Assembly (NCBI GenBank): GCA_003222395.1
Contig: QHWB01000044.1
Span: 1-64,000, forward strand
Direction of reading: 5' to 3'
DNA from: Acidobacteriota bacterium
GTDB lineage: Bacteria; Acidobacteriota; Vicinamibacteria; Vicinamibacterales; CAVVIG01
Length of the DNA stretch: 64,000 bases
Below the pieces are notes generated by a model. That model made no database searches. It saw nothing but the letters and a program-made list of their open reading frames with translations, and had not been told where the DNA came from. The position numbers and the translations under genes were made by a program. Positions 37,090-44,238 of this stretch are shown piece after piece; within the stretch, counting starts at the first letter, position 1, and the number at the start of each line of letters is the position of its first letter.

Positions 37090-37896
37090 ATGTCAGCTGA
37101 TCCCGCCAGCATGCCCGCGGGTCTGAGTGTCTTCTTCCCGGCGTACAACGACAGCGGCACCATCGCGAGCATGGTGATTCGCACGGTCAAGGCCGCCGCG
37201 GAGCTGACGCCCGACTTCGAAATCATCATCGTCGACGACGGCAGCGGCGACGGCACGGCCGACATCGCCGACGAGCTCGCGCACACCTATCCGCAGGTGC
37301 GCGCCGTGCATCATCCGCGCAACCGCGACTACGGCGCCGCGCTGCGCACGGGCTTTCGCGCGGCGACGAAAGATCTGATCTTCTACACCGACGGCGACGC
37401 GCAGTACGACCCGGCGGAATTGAAGACGCTGTGGGAGAGCTTCCGGCCCGACACGGATCTCGTGAACGGCTACAAGATCAGCCGCGCCGATCCGCTGCAT
37501 CGAATCGTCATCGGCCGCCTGTACCACTACATCGTGAGCCTGCTGTTCGGGCTGAAGCTGCGCGACGTCGACTGCGATTTCCGCTTGATGCGCCGCTCGA
37601 TTTTCCAGCGCATCAACCTCGAGAAAACGAGCGGCATCATCTGCGTCGAGATGATGAAGAAGATTCAGGACGCGGGCTTCCGCATCGTCGAAGTGCCGGT
37701 CCACCACTACCACCGCGCCTACGGCAAGTCGCAGTTCTTCAACTATCGCCGCCTGTTCCGCACGGCGCGCGACCTGATGCTGTTGTGGGTCGCGCTCGTC
37801 GTGCGCCGCGACCACCGGCGTCCGGGCGGCACGCCGCTCGCCGACACTGCTGCCGATCCCACCAATCGCGTTTACCCGAGCCCGCCACGTCCGTGA
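37090..37896 (+). CDS. Family 2 glycosyltransferase
   Basis: This 268-residue GT2 protein has VFFPAYNDSGTIASM, IIVDDGSGDGTAD, a HPRNRDYGAALRTGF loop, YTDGDAQYDP (DxD) and a DVDCDFRLMRRS acceptor region. Only a weak hydrophobic stretch is visible near the C-terminus. It belongs to the same broad polyprenyl-phosphate group as the two preceding genes, but the substrate is unknown. A 34-base gap precedes it, and a 4-base overlap (GTGA) links it to the next gene. A Pro-rich tail (about 250-268) is probably not part of the fold. Confidence 0.83.
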   Translation: MSADPASMPAGLSVFFPAYNDSGTIASMVIRTVKAAAELTPDFEIIIVDDGSGDGTADIADELAHTYPQVRAVHHPRNRDYGAALRTGFRAATKDLIFYTDGDAQYDPAELKTLWESFRPDTDLVNGYKISRADPLHRIVIGRLYHYIVSLLFGLKLRDVDCDFRLMRRSIFQRINLEKTSGIICVEMMKKIQDAGFRIVEVPVHHYHRAYGKSQFFNYRRLFRTARDLMLLWVALVVRRDHRRPGGTPLADTAADPTNRVYPSPPRP

Positions 37897-38918
37897 CCGC
37901 CGAGTACCGGCAGTTCTACCGCGGCCGGCGCGTCATGATCACCGGCGGCCTCGGCTTCATCGGGAGCAACCTCGCGCGCCAGCTGGTCGAGGCCGGCGCC
38001 GACGTGCTGCTCGTCGATTCGTTGATTCCCGATTACGGCGGCAATCTGTTCAACATCGACGGCATCGCCGATCGCCTGCGCGTCAACGTCGCGGACGTCC
38101 GGCAGCAGACGACCATGAATTATCTGGTCCGCGACCGCGACGTGATCTTCAACCTCGCGGGACAGGTGAGCCACATCGACAGCATGCGCGACCCGTACAC
38201 GGATCTCGAGATCAACTGTCGCAGTCAACTGACGATTCTCGAGGCGTGTCGCTACAACAACCCGAAAACGAAGCTCGTGTTCGCCGGCACGCGCCAGGTG
38301 TACGGCCGGCCCGAATCGCTGCCCGTCACCGAGGTGCACCTCGTCAGGCCAACGGACGTCAACGGCATCAACAAAGCCGCAGGCGAGTACTACCACCTGC
38401 TGTACAACAACGTCTTCGGCGTGCGCGCGTGCTCGCTTCGCCTGACGAACGTCTACGGCCCGAGGCAGCTGATCAAACACAGTCGCCAGGGGTTCATCGC
38501 ATGGTTCATCCGGCTCGCGATCGAGAACAAACCGATCCAGATCTACGGCGACGGCTCCCAGTTGCGCGACTTCGTGTACGTAGACGACGTCGCCGACGCG
38601 TTTCTTCGCGCCGGGGCGAGCGATGCGTGCAACGGCGAAGTGTTCAACGTCGGCGGCGATCGCGCGATCAGCCACCGGGAGCTCGTCGGGATCCTGCTCG
38701 GCATCACCGGCGCGGGGTCCGTCGAGTACGTCGACTGGCCACCCGACAAGAAGGCGATCGACATCGGCAGCTTCTACGCCGACTCGAGCAAGTTCAAGGG
38801 CGCGACGGGATGGCGCGCGGCAGTGCCGCTCGCAGACGGACTGCGCTGCACCGTCGACTTCTATCGGCGCCACCTGAATCGGTACATCGGAGAAGAGGAA
38901 CGCACGGAGCCGATGTGA
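37893..38918 (+). CDS. NAD-dependent sugar-nucleotide epimerase/dehydratase (SDR)
   Basis: This 341-residue extended SDR enzyme has the Rossmann loop TGGLGFIGSN, the LAGQVSHIDS strand, the GTRQVYG strand ahead of the active site and the SLRLTNVYGPRQ motif. NGINKAAGEYYHLLYNN carries the Lys, while the usual YxxxK tyrosine appears replaced by Asn (NGINK). It is likely to make an NDP-sugar for the glycosyltransferases around it. GTG 37893 overlaps the preceding stop. The substrate cannot be assigned from sequence. Confidence 0.82.
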   Translation: MTAEYRQFYRGRRVMITGGLGFIGSNLARQLVEAGADVLLVDSLIPDYGGNLFNIDGIADRLRVNVADVRQQTTMNYLVRDRDVIFNLAGQVSHIDSMRDPYTDLEINCRSQLTILEACRYNNPKTKLVFAGTRQVYGRPESLPVTEVHLVRPTDVNGINKAAGEYYHLLYNNVFGVRACSLRLTNVYGPRQLIKHSRQGFIAWFIRLAIENKPIQIYGDGSQLRDFVYVDDVADAFLRAGASDACNGEVFNVGGDRAISHRELVGILLGITGAGSVEYVDWPPDKKAIDIGSFYADSSKFKGATGWRAAVPLADGLRCTVDFYRRHLNRYIGEEERTEPM

Positions 38919-40030
38919 CCGCGAGGCGCATTCCGTTCCTCCGCCTCGCGCCGGGAGAAGACGCCGACGCGGTCCGCGCGGCGATCGATCGCGTCATCGC
39001 GCGCGGCTGGTTCGTGCTTGGACCGGAGGTCGAGGCGTTCGAAGCGGAGTTCGCGCGCGCCTGCGGCGCGGCACACGCGGTCGGCGTCGGCACCGGCACG
39101 GACGCGCTCGCGCTCATCCTGCGAGCGCTCGGCATCGGCAGCGGCGACGAGGTCATCACGACGCCGCTCTCCGCCGCGTACTCGGCGCTCGCGGTCATGA
39201 TGGCAGGCGCGCGCCCGGTCTTCGCCGATGTCGACCCGGCGCGGCTGACCATCGATCCGGCCCGCATCGAACGCGCGATCGGTCCCCGCACCCGCGCCGT
39301 CATGCCGGTTCATCTCTACGGGCAGGCAGCCGACATGGCCGCGATCGAGGACGTCGCCGCGCGACATCATCTCGCCATTGTCGAGGACTGCTGTCACGCG
39401 CATCTCGCCACCGCCGGCGGACGGCCGGTCGGCACCATCGGCGCGGCCGGCGCCTTCAGTTTTTATCCGACGAAGAACCTTGGCGCACTCGGCGACGCCG
39501 GCGCGGTCGTCACCAACGATCGCGCGCTCGCCGAACGGATCGCGCGCCTGCGCAACGGCGGGCAAACCGACCGCTACCACCATGCGGAATTCGGCGTGAA
39601 CACGCGCCTCGATGAGATGCAGGCGGCGATTCTGCGTGCGCGACTGCCGTGGCTGAATCGCTGGACCGAGCGGCGGCGGGCGTTGGCGCGGCAGTACCGC
39701 GAACGCCTGGCGCGCGGACCGGTCGACGTGCCGCAACAGCTCGATCCCGGCCATGTGTATCACTTGTTCGTCGTACGGAGCAGCGCACGAGACGCGCTGC
39801 AGGCGCACCTGGCAGCGCAAGGGATCGAAACGCTGATCCACTATCCGCTGTCGATCGCCGATCAACCGGCGATGGCAGCGGCCGCGCCCGCGCCGTGCCC
39901 CGAGGCGGCACGCGCGTGCGGCGAGGTGATATCGTTGCCGCTTTACCCGGCGCTCGATGACGCGGACGTCGAGCTCGTCGCCGCGGCAGTATCAGCGTTT
40001 ACGAAAGGACAATACGAGTGCGCGCGTTGA
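38915..40030 (+). CDS. DegT/DnrJ/EryC1/StrS-type sugar aminotransferase
   Basis: This 371-residue PLP-dependent enzyme is of the family that aminates keto-sugars. It has the VGVGTGTDALALIL phosphate-binding loop, PVHLYGQAAD, VEDCCHAH (PLP-binding Asp) and the catalytic-lysine motif SFYPTKNLGALGDAG. NTRLDEMQAAILR follows, and a C-terminal HVYHLFVVRS. Start GTG overlaps the previous stop by 4 bases. Its end overlaps the next gene by 13 bases. An amino-sugar precursor for the local glycan is the likely product. Confidence 0.9.
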   Translation: MTARRIPFLRLAPGEDADAVRAAIDRVIARGWFVLGPEVEAFEAEFARACGAAHAVGVGTGTDALALILRALGIGSGDEVITTPLSAAYSALAVMMAGARPVFADVDPARLTIDPARIERAIGPRTRAVMPVHLYGQAADMAAIEDVAARHHLAIVEDCCHAHLATAGGRPVGTIGAAGAFSFYPTKNLGALGDAGAVVTNDRALAERIARLRNGGQTDRYHHAEFGVNTRLDEMQAAILRARLPWLNRWTERRRALARQYRERLARGPVDVPQQLDPGHVYHLFVVRSSARDALQAHLAAQGIETLIHYPLSIADQPAMAAAAPAPCPEAARACGEVISLPLYPALDDADVELVAAAVSAFTKGQYECAR

Positions 40031-40980
40031 TTACGGGAGGGGCCGGCTTCATCGGCTCGCATCTTTCTGAAACGATGCTGGCGCAGGGTCACGACGTGCT
40101 CATCCTCGACAACCTGTCGACCGGGTCGATCGACAACATCGCTCACCTGAAAGGACGGCCCGGCTTCGAGTACTTCGTCGATTCGGTGAACAACGAGCCG
40201 CTCCTGGCGGAGCTGATCGATCGGAGCGACGTCGTGTTTCACTTCGCCGCGGCGGTCGGGGTCAAACTCATCGTCGAGCAGCCAGTCCATACGATTGAGA
40301 CGAACGTCCATGGCACGGAAGTGGTGTTGAAGCATGCGAACAAGAAGAAGAAGCTCGTCGTGATCGCCTCGACCTCAGAGGTGTACGGCAAGAGCGACGA
40401 TGTGCCGTTCCGCGAGGACTCCGACCTCGTCCTGGGCCCGACGCCGAAACACCGGTGGGCTTACGCGTGCAGCAAAGCAATCGACGAGTTCCTTGCGCTC
40501 GCATACTGGAAGGAGCGCAAGCTGCCGGTGATCATCGTGCGGTTCTTCAATACGGTCGGGCCGCGGCAGACCGGACAGTACGGGATGGTGATTCCAAATT
40601 TCGTGCGTCAGGCGCTGGCGGGTGAGCCGATTACAGTTTTTGGAGATGGGAAACAGTCGCGGTCGTTCACGCACGTCAGCGATGTGGTCGGCGCCCTGTT
40701 GAGGCTCGTTTGCGAGCCGCGAGCGATCGGTCAGGTCATCAATATCGGCAATACGCAGGAGGTCACGATTATGGCGCTGGCCGAGCGGGTTCGGGACCTG
40801 AGCGGCTCGAAATCGACCATCAAAATCATCCCGTACGACGTGGCCTACGAGTCGGGATTCGAGGATATGCCTCGCCGTGTGCCGGATTTGACCCGGGTCA
40901 AGTCGCTGATTGGATACGAGCCGAAACACACGCTCGACGACATCCTGACGCAGGTCATCGATTACTTTCGGCGCAAGTAA
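40018..40980 (+). CDS. NAD-dependent epimerase/decarboxylase (UDP-sugar, SDR)
   Basis: This 320-residue extended SDR protein resembles UDP-glucuronate decarboxylases and UDP-glucose 4-epimerases: ITGGAGFIGSHL, AAAVGVKLIVEQP, ASTSEVYGKSDD, RWAYACSKAIDEFL (YxxxK active site), VRFFNTVGPRQTGQYGMVIP and the GDGKQSRSFTHVSDVV motif. GTG 40018 precedes a RALITGG start and overlaps the aminotransferase gene by 13 bases. It closes the sugar cluster. Confidence 0.88.
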   Translation: MRALITGGAGFIGSHLSETMLAQGHDVLILDNLSTGSIDNIAHLKGRPGFEYFVDSVNNEPLLAELIDRSDVVFHFAAAVGVKLIVEQPVHTIETNVHGTEVVLKHANKKKKLVVIASTSEVYGKSDDVPFREDSDLVLGPTPKHRWAYACSKAIDEFLALAYWKERKLPVIIVRFFNTVGPRQTGQYGMVIPNFVRQALAGEPITVFGDGKQSRSFTHVSDVVGALLRLVCEPRAIGQVINIGNTQEVTIMALAERVRDLSGSKSTIKIIPYDVAYESGFEDMPRRVPDLTRVKSLIGYEPKHTLDDILTQVIDYFRRK

Positions 40981-40988
40981 CGCTCGGC

Positions 40989-41017
40989 TTGGTACGTTCG
41001 CGGGGGGCGCGTATACT
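40989..41017 (+). promoter_or_regulatory. Sigma70-like promoter before the STN-like exported protein
   Basis: TTGGTA (40989-40994) and TATACT (41012-41017) are separated by 17 bases. The start codon follows 17 bases after the -10, leaving a very short leader. Confidence 0.55.
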
Positions 41018-41033
41018 GACTGGTGAAACCATC

Positions 41034-41873
41034 ATGAAAGCCCTAAAAATCGCCGCAATCGTCGCGTTCGTGTCGGCAACCGCTGGATCGGCGGCATTCG
41101 CCGAGGTGCAGTTGACGCTTCAGAACGGACGCGTGTCGATCGTCGCGAAGGATGCGACGGTCCGCCAGATTCTCACCGAGTGGGCGCGCGTCGGGAAGAC
41201 GCAAATCCTCAACGTGGACAAAATTCCGGGTGCGCCGTTGACGCTCGAGCTGACCAACGTGCCGGAAGCCGAAGCGTTAGATGTGTTGCTGCGGTCGATC
41301 AGCGGATACATGGCTGCTCCTCGCGCAGTAACGGCTGCGAACGTTTCTCAGTTCGATCGAATCGTCGTCATGCCGACGACTGCCGCGCCGCGGGCGCCGG
41401 TCAGCGCATCGGCGGCGCCACCGCAGGCGATGCCGCAGCAACCGCAGTTTCAGCAGCAGTTCCCGCAGCAGGCGGTCGATGACGATGCCGAGGATGAGCG
41501 CCCCGCGCCGAATGTAGTCGTGCCGCAGCGCGGTCCGGTGTTCAACCAGTTCCCGCAGCCTCAGATCGTGAGCCCGCAGGGCGCGCCGACGGTCGTTGGC
41601 GGGACGATTCCGTCCGGCGTCTTCAATCCGCAGCAGCCGCAGATGGCTCAACCGCAGTTCGGTCAGCATCCACCGGGCTTGGAAATCGCGCCGCAGCCGT
41701 CGACCGGCGCCATGCCGATCTATCAGGTTCCTCCGAACGGCCAACCGCCCGCCGGTGCGGCGCCGATCGGTGTCGCGATTCCGGGCATGATCGTTCCGGC
41801 GCCGCAGCAGCCGGGAACGATCGCAGCGCCTCAACCGCCAAGACGTCCGGGTGGCCAAGACGAAGATCGCTGA
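41034..41873 (+). CDS. Exported STN-like protein with Pro/Gln-rich tail
   Basis: This 279-residue protein is read from ATG 41034. A signal peptide covers about residues 1-22 (KALKIAAIVAFVSATAGSAAFA). Residues about 25-90 (SIVAKDATVRQILTEWARVG, then LTLELTNVPEAEALDVLL) resemble the secretin/TonB short N-terminal (STN) domain used by secretins, FecA-type receptors and anti-sigma systems. The remainder is very rich in Pro, Gln and Ala (PQQPQFQQQFPQQ and later), apparently disordered. It has no neighbouring secretin. It probably acts in the periplasm, perhaps as a scaffold; no function is assigned. Confidence 0.7.
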   Translation: MKALKIAAIVAFVSATAGSAAFAEVQLTLQNGRVSIVAKDATVRQILTEWARVGKTQILNVDKIPGAPLTLELTNVPEAEALDVLLRSISGYMAAPRAVTAANVSQFDRIVVMPTTAAPRAPVSASAAPPQAMPQQPQFQQQFPQQAVDDDAEDERPAPNVVVPQRGPVFNQFPQPQIVSPQGAPTVVGGTIPSGVFNPQQPQMAQPQFGQHPPGLEIAPQPSTGAMPIYQVPPNGQPPAGAAPIGVAIPGMIVPAPQQPGTIAAPQPPRRPGGQDEDR

Positions 41874-41903
41874 TCGCTCGTGGAAGATCGCTGATCGCTC
41901 GTG
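41862..41903. repeat. Perfect 21-bp tandem duplication across the STN gene stop and yqeY start
   Basis: Two identical 21-bp units beginning GAAGATCGCTGATCGCTCG lie at 41862-41882 and 41883-41903. Within each unit the heptamer GATCGCT is repeated. The first unit contains the upstream gene's stop codon (TGA 41871-41873) and the second ends with the yqeY GTG start codon, so a duplication generated both gene borders. Confidence 0.8.
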
Positions 41904-42350
41904 ATAGTTGACGACGTGAACGCTGCCATCGCCGACGCGATGCGCAAGCAGGAACCGTTGCGGCTCGGCGCGCTGCGCATGTTGAAGGCGGCGTTCATGA
42001 ACCGCGAAGTCGAGCGCGGCCACGCGCTCGACGACAGCGACGCGCGACAGGTCGTCGCCTCGCTCGTCAAGCAGCGCAAAGATTCCATCGAACAGTTCAC
42101 CAAAGGCGGACGACAGGATCTCGCGGACAAGGAAGCCGCGGAGATTCGCGTGCTCGAGTCCTATCTGCCGCCGGCCGCCGACCCCGCGGTGATCGACCGC
42201 GCCGTCGCCGAAGCGATCGCCGAAACGGGCGCGACGTCGTCGAAGGACATGGGCCGCGTGATGAAGGCGGCGATGGCGAAGCTTGCCGGCCAGACCGTCG
42301 ACGGCAAAGCTGTGAACGAACTCGTTCGCAGGAAATTGTCGGCCGTCTAA
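41901..42350 (+). CDS. yqeY: GatB/YqeY domain protein
   Basis: This 149-residue protein is of the YqeY family, a free-standing tRNA-amidotransferase GatB tail domain. It shows LRMLKAAFMNREVER, VASLVKQRKDSIEQF, ESYLPP and the C-terminal MKAAMAKLAGQTVDGKAVNELVR. The role is unclear; it may bind tRNA or act on aminoacyl-tRNA. The start GTG is in the 21-bp repeat. A terminator follows at 42423. Confidence 0.88.
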   Translation: MIVDDVNAAIADAMRKQEPLRLGALRMLKAAFMNREVERGHALDDSDARQVVASLVKQRKDSIEQFTKGGRQDLADKEAAEIRVLESYLPPAADPAVIDRAVAEAIAETGATSSKDMGRVMKAAMAKLAGQTVDGKAVNELVRRKLSAV

Positions 42351-42422
42351 ACTTTTTTTCCGGACCGGCCGTCTAACCTGGGCGAGACGGCACTAACCAC
42401 GCCCTCTCATCCATCCTCCTTA

Positions 42423-42457
42423 GACCCTCGCCGTGCAAACAGCGAGGGTCCTTTTTT
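42423..42457 (+). terminator. Rho-independent terminator after yqeY
   Basis: A 9-bp stem GACCCTCGC (42423-42431) with GCGAGGGTC (42442-42450) is followed by a T-run (42452-42457). It separates yqeY from the rhomboid gene. Confidence 0.85.
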
Positions 42458-42498
42458 GTCCGGGTACAGAAGTTGCGTGGTACGATTCGGACTTTCGC

Positions 42499-43242
42499 AT
42501 GCGCCGCTATTCTTCGCCATACGCTTCGTCGTTTTCGTTCGGACCCGGACCGATCTCGACGGCACTGAAGGTACTGATTGGCGTGACCGTCGCGATATTT
42601 ATCGCGCAGCTCGTCTTCCCGATCCTGACCGACGTGCTCGGGCTTCATCCGGTGCTCGTGCTTCGGTACCTCTGGATCTGGCAGCTCGGGTCTTACATGT
42701 TTCTCCACGGCGGGCTGTTCCACATTCTGTTCAACATGCTGGCGCTGTGGATGTTCGGCACGGAGCTGGAACGCATCTGGGGCACTCGCTACTTCCTGAA
42801 GTTCTATCTCGTCACCGGCATCGGCGCCGGCGCGTTGACCGTGCTCTTCTCGCTGCTGCCGTTCGGTTTCGCACAGCAGGTCCATTATTCGAACGTGATC
42901 GGCGCGTCGGGAGCGATCTACGGGCTCCTTCTGGCATACGCCATCTATTTTCCCGATCGCCCCATCTACATGTATTTCGTGTTTCCGATCCCGGCGAAGA
43001 TCTTCGTCGCGATCATGGGCGCGATTGCCTTTCTTTCCTCGCTGGGCGATTCGGGCGGGGTCGCGAACGCGACTCACCTCGGCGGGCTCATCGTCGCGTA
43101 TCTGTTTCTCAAGAGCGGGCGCATGCACCCGCTCTCCGAGCTGAAGTACCGCTACTGGAAGTGGCAGATCAACCGCACGCGCCGGAAGTTCGACGTGTAC
43201 TCCGGCGGACGCGCGGACGACGTGGACCGCCGCGTCCACTGA
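42499..43242 (+). CDS. Rhomboid family intramembrane serine protease
   Basis: This 247-residue protein has six or so membrane helices. It carries the rhomboid core: HGGLFHILFNMLALWMFG (His/Asn on the second helix), the catalytic GASGAIYG with Ser, and NATHLGGL with the catalytic His. It cleaves membrane proteins in the bilayer. ATG 42499 is used because an upstream extension overlaps the terminator. The C-terminal helix is followed by a basic tail. It is convergent with the DoxX gene (30-base gap). Confidence 0.9.
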   Translation: MRRYSSPYASSFSFGPGPISTALKVLIGVTVAIFIAQLVFPILTDVLGLHPVLVLRYLWIWQLGSYMFLHGGLFHILFNMLALWMFGTELERIWGTRYFLKFYLVTGIGAGALTVLFSLLPFGFAQQVHYSNVIGASGAIYGLLLAYAIYFPDRPIYMYFVFPIPAKIFVAIMGAIAFLSSLGDSGGVANATHLGGLIVAYLFLKSGRMHPLSELKYRYWKWQINRTRRKFDVYSGGRADDVDRRVH

Positions 43243-43272
43243 ACGTCGACCCCGCCTCGCTGAACAGCGACG

Positions 43273-43728
43273 TCAGCCCGTCCGTCGTGGAGTAGCGGCG
43301 CTTTTCGTCTTCCGCGAGCCGCCGGCGAAGGTCAGCGCCAGCGCGCCACCGAGCACCGGCAGGCCGTACCCGCTCGTGAGAAAGCTGTACTCGAACAAAG
43401 CGCCGCTCGCGATCTGAAAGTTCAGCGCCATGAAGAAGGCGAGGAACGCGAACAGCGGCGTCCAGAATCCGGCGATCAGCGCGGCGCCCGACACCAGCTC
43501 GCCGAGCGGCACGAGGCGCGCGAAATAGAAGACGCCGGGCTGGGCGATCCGATTCAGGTACCAGTGGCTCATCGACCCGGTCGGCGCCTGCGCCCAGCTC
43601 GCCAATTGAGCGGAAAGGACGGAGCTGTCGGCGAGCCACCGGAGCTTGCCAATCCCTTCGAAGACGAAGAACACACCGAGACACACGCGCAGAATCGTGA
43701 TCCCCGCGCGCGTGCGATCTATGGCCAT
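43273..43728 (-). CDS. DoxX family membrane protein
   Basis: This 151-residue protein has four membrane helices. The first resembles the DoxX start (ILRVCLGVFFVFEGIGKL), followed by PLGELVSGAALIAGFWTP. The DoxX family comprises small quinone-linked membrane subunits of oxidoreductases and proteins of unknown role. The C-terminal lysine-rich segment is short. It is convergent with the rhomboid gene. Confidence 0.82.
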   Translation of the reverse strand: MAIDRTRAGITILRVCLGVFFVFEGIGKLRWLADSSVLSAQLASWAQAPTGSMSHWYLNRIAQPGVFYFARLVPLGELVSGAALIAGFWTPLFAFLAFFMALNFQIASGALFEYSFLTSGYGLPVLGGALALTFAGGSRKTKSAATPRRTG

Positions 43729-43828
43729 GGATCCCGCTCTTCACCGTCCCAGATCACGAACAGGATGCTGCGCGTGGAACCGCGGGGACGTGCGCCGTTT
43801 CGTATGGAGAACCAGGCGGCGTCAATTC

Positions 43829-44203
43829 TCATCGGTGAAAATAATCGTCCGTATGATCGAGCCAGTCGTTGCGAATCGGACTGAACACGTCGAGCTCGAA
43901 CGTGTCTTCGAGCGCTTCGGCCTGATGCTCCATCCAAGACGGAATGTGCAGCAGCTCGCCCTCGCGAACGGTGATCTCTTCGCCGGCGATCAGGAACTTC
44001 AACGCACCTTGCAGGATGTAGGTCATCTGCTCGCTCTCGTGCGAGTGCATCGGCACGAGGCATCCGCGCTTGAGATAGATCTGCGCGATCATCTCGCGCT
44101 CGCCGGTGACGATCTTTCGCGACAGCATCTCGGTCACTTTTTCCAGCGCGATTTCATCCCACCGGTGCAATCGCACCGCCTGCGTGCTCATGCGAGGCAG
44201 CAT
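43829..44203 (-). CDS. Small cupin domain protein
   Basis: This 124-residue protein is a single cupin barrel. It has motif 1 [17 protein letters not shown] (His pair and Glu) and motif 2 [16 protein letters not shown] (His). Such small cupins bind a metal and act as isomerases, dioxygenases or sensors; this one is not assignable. ATG 44203 and ATG 44191 are both possible starts, and no Shine-Dalgarno decides. It is divergent from the E1 dehydrogenase gene. Confidence 0.8.
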   Translation of the reverse strand: MLPRMSTQAVRLHRWDEIALEKVTEMLSRKIVTGEREMIAQIYLKRGCLVPMHSHESEQMTYILQGALKFLIAGEEITVREGELLHIPSWMEHQAEALEDTFELDVFSPIRNDWLDHTDDYFHR

Positions 44204-44220
44204 ATACCAACGAGGGCGGA

Positions 44221-44229
44221 TGCTATAAT
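44221..44229 (+). promoter_or_regulatory. Extended -10 promoter of the E1 dehydrogenase gene
   Basis: TGCTATAAT (44221-44229) is a TGn plus perfect TATAAT. The ATG is only 9 bases after the -10, so transcripts should start within a few bases of the ATG and be leaderless or nearly so. No clear -35 is visible. Confidence 0.6.
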
Positions 44230-44238
44230 TCGCGACGG

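Noticed and set aside
42456-42486. Promoter TTGTCC-19-TACGAT for the rhomboid gene
   Set aside because: Spacing of 19 and weak boxes overlapping the terminator tail; not convincing.
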